Source: Dastarcus helophoroides (taxonomy: Eukaryota > Arthropoda > Insecta > Coleoptera > Bothrideridae). From it: DNA of 64,000 nt. The stretch covers positions 39,842,283-39,906,282 of the forward strand of contig CM053331.1 of assembly GCA_028583605.1 (NCBI GenBank), read 5' to 3'. Positions 35,161 to 45,299 of this stretch are shown piece after piece. Within the stretch, counting starts at the first letter, position 1, and the number at the start of each line of letters is the position of its first letter. The position numbers were made by a program, and so were the translations under genes. The notes under the pieces are model-generated. The model was not told the origin of the DNA and did not search any database. It worked only from the letters and a program-made list of their open reading frames with translations.

Positions 35161-36035
35161 ACTTGTTTATTACCAAAAACTGTTTTTGATACATCCAAAT
35201 AATATTATATTCTTTGACAACGTCCTCAATAACATCGTTTGATTTTGTCATCAATAAGCTTAAACTTTTTGTTGCAAAATAATAGAAAAATAATTTGTCA
35301 TTTGTCATGTTCAAGTTATACATGAAAATCTGAATAGTTAACCCTTGAGCAGTTCAAGTAATGAGGTGATTACGAATATGACTAATTTTTCAACGACTTC
35401 CGAATGCGAGCGATCGTAATTCTCGAATGGCAGACGGCATCTTACAGGAAATCGTAACTCAGCTTAGAACTCATAATATAAAATACGCTTATTTACTGTA
35501 GCAAATGCTCATTTCTCTTTATACGCCGTCTTTTTGCTATTATTTGTGGCATCTATAAATTACCTCGCGTCCGGATTTACGATAAACCTCATGCGGATAT
35601 CAAATAAATGTTGGTCGTATTTCTCCACCGACTGACGAATCTCCGGTCTGTTTATGCCACGACTTCGTCAGAGACTAATCGAAATCTAGATGATTTTTAA
35701 TCCACAGCGTATTCCAATTTATATCACAGGAGTTATTGGCTCATTCTGGTTAAAAAGTAGATATAATTCTGAATTCTTTGATACTTAAGACGTTGATGAA
35801 GATTTCCTTGGTTGGTTTAAAAAATTTTCTGTATCTTTGGTAACAGATTCACAAATCTCAAGTCGTTTGTAATGATCGTCGATATTTCTTGAATATCAAC
35901 AGCTTTCTAACACTTGTATCCAATTATTTTCAAAATATTCAGCACTGTTCACGATTGTTCATTAAATTATTGATTTTTATTCGAAATGGCGAATCGCCCA
36001 AATAATTCTGTCGCCCTCTGAGGGAAAAAGTAACA
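35161..36035. other. intergenic DNA, nothing recognised
   Basis: Non-repetitive. Some GC-richer patches at 35390-35700, no supported gene. Confidence 0.35.
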
Positions 36036-36039
36036 CTTA

Positions 36040-39000
36040 CGTTTATGCAAGTCGTGTAGAATACAAGACTTTCCTGGATTATACCGTGTCAAAGAACTAC
36101 TTAAAGTGTAAAGTGAAGATTTAAAAGTATGAAGTGAATACCTAAAAGTGTAAAGCGAACACTTAAAAGCGTGAACTGAACACTTAAAAGTGTGAACACT
36201 TAAAAGTGTGAACACTTAAAAGTGTGAAGTGAACACTTAAAAGTGTAAAGTGAACACTTAAAAGTGTAAACGGAACACTGTAAAGTGTGAAGTGAATACT
36301 TAAAAGTCGTATAGGGGACAAGATATACTTTTTTTTGGATTGGACCGTGTCAACTAACTACTAAAAGTGTAAAGTAAACATTTAAAGGTGTGAAGTGAAC
36401 ACTTAAAAGTGTGAAGGGAACACTTAAAAGTGTGAAGGGAACACTTAAAAGTATGAAGTGGACACTTAAGAGTGTGAAGTGAACAGTTAAAAGTCATATA
36501 GAGGACAATACATACTTTTTTCTGGATTGTACCGTGTCAAAGAACTACTAAAAGTGTAAAGTAAACATTTAAAAGTGTGAAGTAAACACTCAAAGTGTGA
36601 ACTCTTAAAAGAGTAAACACTTAAAAGTCTGAACACTTAAGAGTGTAAAGTGGACACTTAAAAGTCGTGTAGAGGACAAGATATATTTTTTTCTGGATTG
36701 GACCGTGTCAAAAAACTACTAAAAGTGTAAAGTAAACATGTAAAAGTGTGAAGTGAACACTTTAAAGTGTGAACATTTAAAAGTGTGAAGCGAATACTTA
36801 AAATTGTGAAGTAATTACTTAAAAGTGTGAAGTGAACATTTAAAAGCCGAAAGGGAACCCTGTAAAGTGTGAAGTGAACACTGTAAAGTGTGAAGTGAAC
36901 ACTGTAAAGTGTGAAGTGAACACTGTAAAGTGTGAAGTGAACACTGTAAAGTGTGAAGTGAACACTTAAAAGTGTGAAGTGAACACTTAAAAGAGTGAAC
37001 ACTTAAAAGTGTGAAGTGAACACTTAAAAGAGTGAACACTTTAAAGTGTGAACACTTAAGGGTGTGAAGTGAACACTTAAAAGTCGTGTAGAGCACAAGA
37101 TATACTTTTTTTTGAATTGGACCGTGTCAAATAACTGCTAAAAGTGTAAAGTGAACATTTAAAAGTATGAAGTGAACACTTAAGAGGGTAAAGTAAACAC
37201 TTAAAAGTCGTATGGAGGACAAGGTATACTTTTTTCTGGATTAAACCGTGTCAGAGAAGTACTAAAAGTGTAAAGTAAACATTTAAAGCTGTGTAAAGAA
37301 AACACTTAAAGTGTGAACTCTTAAAAGAGTGAACACTTAAAAGTGTGAACACTTAAAAGTCGTGTAGAGGACAAGATATATTTTTTTCTGGATTGGACCG
37401 TGTCAAAAAACTACTAAAAGTGTAAAGTAAACATGTAAAAGTGTGAAGTGAACACTTTAAAGTGTGAACATTTAAAAGTGTGAAGCGAATACTTAAAATT
37501 GTGAAGTAATTACTTAAAAGTGTGAAGTGAACACTTAAAAGTCGTGTAGAGCACAAGATATACTTTTTTTTGAATTGGACCGTGTCAAATAACTGCTAAA
37601 AGTGTAAAGTGAACATTTAAAAGTGTGAAATGAACAGTTAAGAGTGTTAAATGAACACTTAAAAGTCGTATGGAGGACAAGGTATACTTTTTTCTGGATT
37701 AAACCGTGTCAGAGAAGTACTAAAAGTGTAAAGTAAACATTTAAAGCTGTGTAAAGAAAACACTTAAAGTGTGAACTCTTAAAAGAGTGAACACTTAAAA
37801 GTGTGAACACTTAAGAGTGTAAAGTGGACACTTAAAAGTCGTGTAGAGGACAAGATATATTTTTTTCTGGATTGGACCGTGTCAAAAAACTACTAAAAGT
37901 GTAAAGTAAACATGTAAAAGTGTGAAGTGAACACTTTAAAGTGTGAACATTTAAAAGTGTGAAGCGAATACTTAAAATTGTGAAGTAATTACTTAAAAGT
38001 GTGAAGTGAACACTTAAAAGTCGTGTAGAGCACAAGATATACTTTTTTTTTTGAATTGGACCGTGCCAAATAACTGCTAAAAGTGTAAAGTGAACATTTA
38101 AAAGTGTGAAGTGAACACTCAAGAGTGTTAAGTGAACACTTAAAAGTCGTATGGAGGACAAGGTATACTTTTTTCTGGATTAAACCGTGTCAAAGAACTA
38201 CTAAAAGTGTAAAGTTAACATTTAAAAGTGTGAAGTGAACACTGTAAAGTGTGAAGTGAACACTTAAAAGTGTGAAGTGAACACCTAAAAGAGTGAACAC
38301 TTTAAAGTGTAAACACTTAAGGGTGTGAAGTGAACACTTAAAAGTCGTGTAGAACACAAGATATTTTTTTTTTGAATTGGACTGTGTCAAATAACTACTA
38401 AAAGTGTAAAGTGAACATTTAAAAGTGTGAAGTGAACACTTTAGAATGTTAAGTGAACACTTAAAAGTCGTATGGAGGACAAGGTATACTTTTTTCTGGA
38501 TTAAACCGTGTCAAAGAACTACTAAAAGTGTAAAGTTAACATTTAAAAGTGTGAAGTGAACACTTAAAATTGTGAAGTGATTACTTAAAAGTGTGAAGTG
38601 TACACTTAAAAGTGTAAAGTGAACACTTAAAAGTGTAAGGTAAACACTTAAAAGTGTGAACACCTTAAAGTGTGAAGTAAACACTTAAGAGTGTGAAGTG
38701 AACACTTAAAAGTCGTATAGAGGACAATATATACTTTTTTCTGGATTGAACCTTGTCAAAGAACTAATAAAAGTGTAAAGTAAACATTTAAAAGTGTGAA
38801 GTGAACACTTAAAAGTGTGAAGTGAACACTTAAAAGTGTGAAGTGAACACTTAAAAGTCGTCTAGAGGACAATATATACTTTTTTCTGGATTGAACTTTG
38901 TCAAAGAATTAAGAAAAGTGTAAAGTGAACACTTAAAAGTGTGAAGTAAACACTTAAAAGTGTGAACACTTAAGAGTGTGAAGTGAACAGTTAAAAGTCG

Positions 39001-40990
39001 TGTAGAGGACGATATATACTTTTTCTGGATTGGACCTTGTCAAAAAACTACTAAAAGTGTAAAGTAAACATTTAAAAGTGTCAAGTGAACACTTAAAAGT
39101 GTGAAGTGAACACTTAAGACTGTAAGAGTAAAAGTGAAAAGTCGTATAAAGGACAATATATACTTTTTTCTGGATTGGACCTTGTCAAAGACCTACTAAA
39201 AGTGAAAACTAAACATTTAAAAGTGTGAAGTGAACACTTAAAAGTGTGAAGTAAACACTTCAAAGTGTGAACACTTAAAAGTCTGAAGTGAACACATAAA
39301 AGTGTGAAGTGAACACTTAAAAGTTGTGTAGAGGACAATATATACTTTTTTCTGGATTAAACCGTGTCAAAGAACTACTAAAAGTGTAAAGTTAACATTT
39401 AAAAGTGTGAAGTGAACACTTAAAAGTGTGTACAGTTAAAAGTGTGAAGTGAACACTTAAAATTGTGAAGTGATTACTTAAAAGTGTGAAGTGAACACTT
39501 AAAAGTGTAAAGTGAACACTTAAAAGTGTAAGGTAAACACTTAAAAGTGTGAACACCTTAAAGTGTGAAGTAAACACTTAAGAGTGTGAAGTGAACACTT
39601 AAAAGTCGTATAGAGGACAATATATACTTTTTTCTGGATTGAACCTTGTCAAAGAACTAATAGAAGTGTAAAGTAAACATTTAAAAGTGTGAAGTGAACA
39701 CTTAAAAGTGTGAAGTGAACACTTAAAAGTGTGAACACTTAAGAGTGTGAAGTGAACAGTTAAAAGTCGTGTAGAGGACGATATATACTTTTTCTGGATT
39801 GGACCTTGTCAAAAAACTACTAAAAGTGTAAAGTAAACATTTAAAAGTGTCAAGTGAACACTTAAAAGTGTGAAGTGAACACTTAAGACTGTAAGAGTAA
39901 AAGTGAAAAGTCGTATAAAGGACAATATATACTTTTTTCTGGATTGGACCTTGTCAAAGAACTACTAAAAGTGTAAAGTAAACATTTAAAAGTGTGAAGT
40001 GAACACTTAAAAGTGTGAACACTTAAGAGTGTGAAGTGAACACTTAAAAGTGTGAAGTGAACACTTAAGAGTGTGAAATGAACACTTAAAAGTCGTGTAG
40101 AAGACAATATATACTTTTTCTGGATTAGACCTTGTTAAAGAACTACTAAAAGTGTAAAGTACACATTTAAAAGTGTGAAGTGAGCCTTTAAAGTGTGAAC
40201 ATTTTAAAGTGTGAAGGAAACACTGTAAAGTGTGAGATGAACACTTAAAATTGTAAAGTGAACACTCTTAAAAGTGGGAAGTGAACATTTAAAAGTGTGA
40301 AGTGAACACTTAAAAGTATAAGGAAACACTGTAAAGTGTGAAGTGAACACTTAAGAGTATGAAGTGAACACTTAAGAGTGTGAAATGAACACTTAAAAGT
40401 GTGAAGTGAACACTTAAGAGTGTGAAATGAACACTTAAAAGTCGTGTAGAAGACAATATATACTTTTTCTGGATTAGACCTTGTTAAAGAACTACTAAAA
40501 GTGTAAAGTACACATTTAAAAGTGTGAAGTGAGCCTTTAAAGTGTGAACATTTTAAAGTGTGAAGGGAACACTGTAAAGTGTGAAGTGAACACCTAAAAT
40601 TGTGAAGTGAACCCTCTTAAAAGTGGAAAGTGAACACTTAAAAGTGTGAAGTGAGCACTTAAAAGTATAAGGAAACACTGTAAAGTGTGAAGTAAACACT
40701 TAAAAGTCATATAGAGGAAAAGATATACTTTTTTCTGGATTGGACGGTTCGAAAAGCTACTAAATGTGTAAAGTGAACATTTAAAAGCGTGAAGTGAACA
40801 CTTAAAAGTGTGAAGTAAGCAGTTAAAAGTGTGAAGTGAACGATTAAAAGTGTGAACACTTAAAAGTGTAAAAATAACACTGTAAAGTGTGAAGTGATCA
40901 CTTAAAAGTGTGAAGTGAACACTTAAAATTGTGAAGTGAACACTTAAAAATGTGAAGTGAACACTATTAGTAGTTCCTTGAAGCGGTCCA
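36040..40990 (-). repeat. hairpin satellite with PLE-like header, 5 kb
   Basis: An inner unit of about 20-21 bp (AAGTGAACACTTAAAAGTGTG) contains ACACTT-AA-AAGTGT, a 6-bp stem with a 2-nt loop. Groups of 3-12 inner units alternate with a header of about 65-75 bp, occurring about 25 times, that reads on the minus strand ACTTTTAGTAGTTCTTTGAC then CCAATCCAGAAAAAAGTATA. Longer repeats of about 480 bp (37200-38500) and about 770 bp (39114 and 39883) overlie this. The header matches 9588-9645 just after the hammerhead cleavage site. The final header (40965-40998) is in the opposite orientation. Confidence 0.92.
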
Positions 40991-40998
40991 TTCCCGGG

Positions 40999-42866
40999 CA
41001 GTGGCGGCTGGCGTATAAGCACTGTGGAACTGCAGCACCCCCAATTTCGCTTAAGAGTTTTTTTCTCAACATTTTCTGAACACTTTTTATTTCACAATTT
41101 TTTGTAGAAATTTTAAATATTCTCATTTTTTTATAGAAATTTTTAGGTTTCTTTCACGAAGTTACGACATTTAAAAACCTAATTTATTTTTAATTTTGAT
41201 CAAAATCACATTTTAAAAAACTAATTTTTGTAAAAGTATTGAGGAAGTAAAAAAAATCGAATTTTGACAAAAAGTCGAAATTTAAGAAAATATCGAAATT
41301 TTGAGAAAAAAAAGTCGACATTTTAAGTTTAAAGTCGATATTTCGAGAAAAGTGTCGATATTTTGAGAAAAATATCGAAATTTCGATATTAAAGTTAACA
41401 TTTCGAGAAAAAAGTTGAAATTTGAGAAAAACGTCGAAATTTCAAGAAAGAAGTCGAAATTTTGAAATATTTCGAGAAAAAAGTCGAAATTTAAGAAAAA
41501 AGTATAGATTTTGAGAGAAAAAATCGAAATTTGCGAGAAAAGTCGAAATTTCGAGAAAAAAAGTCGAAATTTTGAGTTTAAAATCGAAATATTGAAAAAA
41601 ATATTGAAATGTCGATATCAAGGTGAAAATGTCGATAATAAAGTTGAAATTTGAAAAAAAAAACGAAATTTCGGGAAAAAGGGTCGAAATTTTGAGAAGA
41701 AATTGAAACTGAGAAAAAAGTCAAAATTTCAAGAAAAAAGCCGAAATTTCGAAATATTTCGAGAAAAAAATCGAAATTTGAGAAAAAAGTCAACATTTCG
41801 CGAAAAAAAGTCAAAATATTCAGAAAAAAGTCGAAATATTCAGAAAAAAGTCGAAATTTGCAGAAGAATTGAAATTTAAGAAAAAAGTTGAAATTTTGAG
41901 AAAAAAAGTCGAAATTTCGAAATATTTCGAGAAAAAAATCGAAATTTGAGAAAATAGTCGAGATTTCGAGAAAAAAGTCAAAATTTCAAGACAAAAATCG
42001 AAGTTTGCGAGAAAAGTCGAAATTTCGAAAAAAAAAAGTTAAAATTTTGAATTTAAAGTCGAAATCTTGAGAAAAATATCGAAATGTCGATATTAAGGTC
42101 AAAATTTCGAGAAAAAAGTTGAAGTTTGAGAAAAAAAACGCAGTTTCGAGGAAAAGATCAAAATTTCGAGAAAAAATCGAAATTTGAAAAAAAAGTCTAA
42201 ATTTTGAGACAAAAGGCGAAATTTTGAGAAAAAAAGTCGAAATTTCGAGAAAAAAGTCAAAATTTTGAGCTTAAAATTGAAATTTGAGAAAAAAAGTCAC
42301 AATTTCTAAAGATAACATTTTTTAAAATCGATTTCCTTTCTACGCCTTTGTAACATTTTGAAAAAGTTCAAATTTTCAGAAAAAAGTCGAAATTTCCAGA
42401 AAAAAGTCGAAATTTTGAGAAAAAAGTCGAAAGTCCAGTTTTGAAAAAAATTACATTTTCAGAAAAAGTAAGAATTTTCAAATGGTAAAAATTAAAAAAA
42501 TGTAATAATTAATTTTCAAAAATAACTACAAAAAAAAGACAGAACACCGAAAAGTTTAAATATTTACGAAAATACGGAAATTTTTAAAAGCATATTTGCA
42601 GTTTTTCAAAAAAGTCAATACTTAAAATTAAAATAAGGTCGAGATAACAAAAAAAATCTAAATTTTGCAATACAGTAGAAATTTGGAAAAAATCCAACCT
42701 TTCAAGAAACGCGACATTATCAAAAGTTTTTATTGCCAAGTTTTCAAAGAAATTCGAAATTTTTGAAAAGTAACGTTTTGAAAAGGTCGAAATTTCGAGT
42801 AGAAAACTTCAAAATTTTTAAACTCCAAGCAGCACCCCCATTAGTTTTGGCTCCGAGCCGCCACTG
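40999..42866. mobile_element. 1.87-kb hAT transposon carrying satellite
   Basis: Ends are CAGTGGCGGCT (40999-41009) and its reverse complement (42856-42866), bracketed by the perfect 8-bp direct repeat TTCCCGGG (40991-40998 and 42867-42874). A GCAGCACCCCCA block lies inside each end. The interior (41250-42810) is GTCGAAATTTCGAG satellite plus one CTTTCTACGCCTTTGTAAC module near 42338, the same module found in the 170-bp repeats of the other hAT. No transposase is encoded, so it is non-autonomous. It inserted into the terminal reversed header of the 36-41 kb array. Confidence 0.92.
41250..42820 (+). repeat. GTCGAAATTTCGAG satellite inside the second hAT
   Basis: About 75 units of the 20-bp family with frequent GAAATATTTCGAG variants. 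Unit variants and order differ from 2440-6130, so it is not a recent copy of that array. Confidence 0.88.
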
Positions 42867-42874
42867 TTCCCGGG

Positions 42875-43974
42875 GCAAATATATTTGTACGTTTGGGCGT
42901 TATCACGTTTTAATACTTTGTACGAAACTATGTTTTATTTCTAAAGACGCGATTCCAATGCGGAGATGCGTCGCATTGTTGAGGTGATCCGTTAAAAATA
43001 GAGATCAAGAAACTTCTTGTACAGCAATACAGTTCTGCATCTATATTTATTTCCTTTCTCTGCCTTGTTGTCCACTTTAGAAAGTTTTCAATACTGGGCT
43101 CGTTTTTTTTGCCAAAGTTATTAACCAAAATTAATATATATTAAAAAAAAAAACAAAATATTGATGTCCAGTTGCAGACAAAATTCATCCAACGTCGTAC
43201 TGATGTTAATACATCCAAAGTAGGCACCAGAGACTAGTAGGCATCATTAATCGATCTCGGGCGTTATAAACCACCGCCCGCTTATTCTGGCTCCATCTCG
43301 GTGCCGATACGGATCCGATTAATTGCCGCCGGAGGCGTCGAATAACTTTTCGGAACGGGCCCCGATCTGTTTAAACTTTCCTTCGATGGACAGAATTTTA
43401 ATTTAAATTTTAAATTCTCGTCGATCGCAGCCCCCCGAAAATCGGACGTGAGCAATCTCGGACAATGATGACGAGGAGACTCCGGAAGATGGGCGCCCCA
43501 ACAGTGTTGTTGCGGGGGGCGCACAAGCGTTGACGACGGTATCGAACGGCTGCGAAATTTCATGACAAAGCTACATTACTAGTTCATTTACATTTGTATT
43601 AAAATGCGGGCGTTATTTATCTTTCATATTTATATTTGTAGGAATTATCTTGATAAACGCGCGCTAGCGCTGGTATTTTGTTTGGATTTCAGAAATTACA
43701 CGCACAGGTCGAGTCGGGGGATTGTTTTGTATAAAAAAAAATCGCACTGTGCTGACGTTTAATGGCTGCAGATCGCGCGGACTAATTGTTATTATTTGTT
43801 AACTTACTACGTACCTGATGAGATGACATTTCAGAATTTGTTCAAATGTTAAGGAGTTAATTTTCTTTCTTTGTGTGCTCTTTCTTTCCCTGCCGATATT
43901 TCTATTTTGTATTTTGATACATTAAGATCCTTAAATCTGTTAAATTGTCGTTTAAACACGTACGTTGTTCGTTC
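42875..43974. other. intergenic, GC-rich conserved-looking island
   Basis: The stretch 43260-43565 is markedly GC- and CpG-rich for this window. A 93-codon minus-strand frame (43282-43563) spans it but has no recognisable motif and a proline/arginine-rich make-up. A regulatory or untranslated region of a host gene is as plausible as an exon. Confidence 0.35.
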
Positions 43975-44080
43975 TGTGGCAGAATAAAGTCTCTCACTGT
44001 CACCACCGCATGGCCATAAAAGGAATGCGATAAGCAAAGTAAATACCGCCGCGCCGTGGCGAGAATATGCCGCGTGACTG
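43975..44080 (-). repeat. fragment of dispersed element H
   Basis: Reverse-complement copy of the junction between the last minisatellite unit and the tail of element H: GGAATGCGATAAGCAAAGTA and GCGCCGTGGCGAGAATATG blocks. About 105 bp; the rest is absent. Confidence 0.7.
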
Positions 44081-44972
44081 ATTTTGTAGGATCGAAATTG
44101 GTTTTTGATTCCAAAACTTTGACCCATCTCTAACGTTCGATCTATTTGTAATGTTAGTTTTGGTGGTCGTGAAGTTTCAGCTTCAGTTTGGTTGAAGTTC
44201 CATCTTCAATGTGGTTGAAAAATTCCCTTGGAGGAATTTTAAATGCTGAAGACGTGGAAATGTTGAATGATAAAATGCGGGCATCGGAAGAGGCAGCAAA
44301 CGAGGAGACATTTTTGCTTTGATGTGTTATAATATGATATGTAGGCTCATATAGGAGAGTTATTATGAACAGGCGGCTGTAGCGACCTTCCTCCTTATTA
44401 ACGAACACAAATAAACCCTTCATCTTAAAACACATCCTGCATGTTGCACATCAAGCAAAACGATTCTCATTATAAATATACTTCTGCTTCTAACCATGAA
44501 ACTCGATATTTTCCAACGCGTTTTTAATAGCGCAGGTCGTTATAATGCATGATTAAGAATATCTCAGATTTATTAGAGATTGTTAAGGCGATTAGATCAT
44601 CCTAAACTTGTAACTTCAACATATATACGTACATCAACAGTTTTTATTAAATTATACTTTAAAATACTTTTTTTTAATTACTTAAAAATATACGTATTAA
44701 GAATATTCTAAACCATAAATTTCAAGGCTGCTTATTTTTCATGAACTGCTCCACGTATTGTGACAATTTATTTGACTATATTCAGGTAAATATGTCCTCA
44801 CAATTGTCCTTTAATTTTAACAAAATTGGATGATTTGATATATATCAGTTTCTGTAAGCCACAAAATTAGCTTACGCTTAAAACACGGGGATTCCTAAAG
44901 TCGTTCTTGATTTTGTGTATTTTATAATTTATTTTGAAGGTAATGGTATTCCCTCGAAAATATTCTCTCGGC
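44081..44972. other. intergenic DNA, nothing recognised
   Basis: Non-repetitive. A 93-codon minus-strand frame (44154-44435) has no known motif. No promoter element beyond the internal tRNA boxes can be assigned. Confidence 0.35.
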
Positions 44973-45046
44973 GGCGCCGTGGCTTAGTTGGTTAAAGCGC
45001 CTGTCTAGTAAACAGGAGATCGTGAGTTCGAATCTCGCCGGGGCCT
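44973..45046 (+). tRNA. tRNA-Thr (anticodon AGT)
   Basis: A 74-nt cloverleaf: acceptor GGCGCCG (44973-44979) with CGGGGCC (45039-45045), discriminator T at 45046, A box TGGCTTAGTTGG (44980-44991), anticodon stem CCTGT/ACAGG (45000-45004 with 45012-45016) and loop CTAGTAA with anticodon AGT at 45007-45009, B box GTTCGAATC, T stem GTGAG/CTCGC with one G-U. The AGT anticodon, read as IGU after deamination, decodes ACU, ACC and ACA threonine codons. There is no intron. One acceptor position is a G-G mismatch (44976 with 45042), where the 3' G probably replaced a pairing partner, so stability may be reduced. A T4 terminator follows 9 nt downstream. It stands alone in non-repetitive DNA. Confidence 0.93.
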
Positions 45047-45055
45047 ACCGACTTC

Positions 45056-45059
45056 TTTT
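45056..45059 (+). terminator. RNA polymerase III terminator
   Basis: Four T residues on the coding strand, 10 nt after the tRNA 3' end, are the minimal Pol III stop signal. Confidence 0.6.
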
Positions 45060-45299
45060 ATTCACATCGAAAATAACATTTTAAAAATTATTTCGCAAGA
45101 ACGATAATATTTTAAAAATGAATCCAGAGGAACCATCATACATTATAATTACCATGTAGTGCAATAATTTGGCTTAAAATATGTACAAACATAGAATGTA
45201 CTTGCTTATAGGAATGTATTTCGTCAAAAATAACATATTCTCGAAATTTTACGTTTTGTGGGTTGATTCCTCCTTGCAAAAAAAACTGTTCATTATTCC
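45060..45299. other. intergenic DNA
   Basis: Short AT-rich gap between the tRNA and the satellite block; no feature seen. Confidence 0.3.

Noticed and set aside
26880..40990. CRISPR-like regular repeats
   Set aside because: These are contiguous tandem satellites without unique spacers, in a eukaryotic setting.
36658..41022. Repeated FTLLSVHFTL frames that look like a leucine-rich repeat protein
   Set aside because: Direct product of the 20-21 bp inner unit; frame shifts whenever unit length changes, with no conserved start or end.
43282..43563. 93-codon minus frame as a host exon
   Set aside because: GC-rich composition alone keeps it open; no motif, splice context or start context supports it.
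43810..43835. CTGATGAGATGACATTTCAG as another hammerhead core
   Set aside because: No GAAA at the required place and no pairing for stems I or II.
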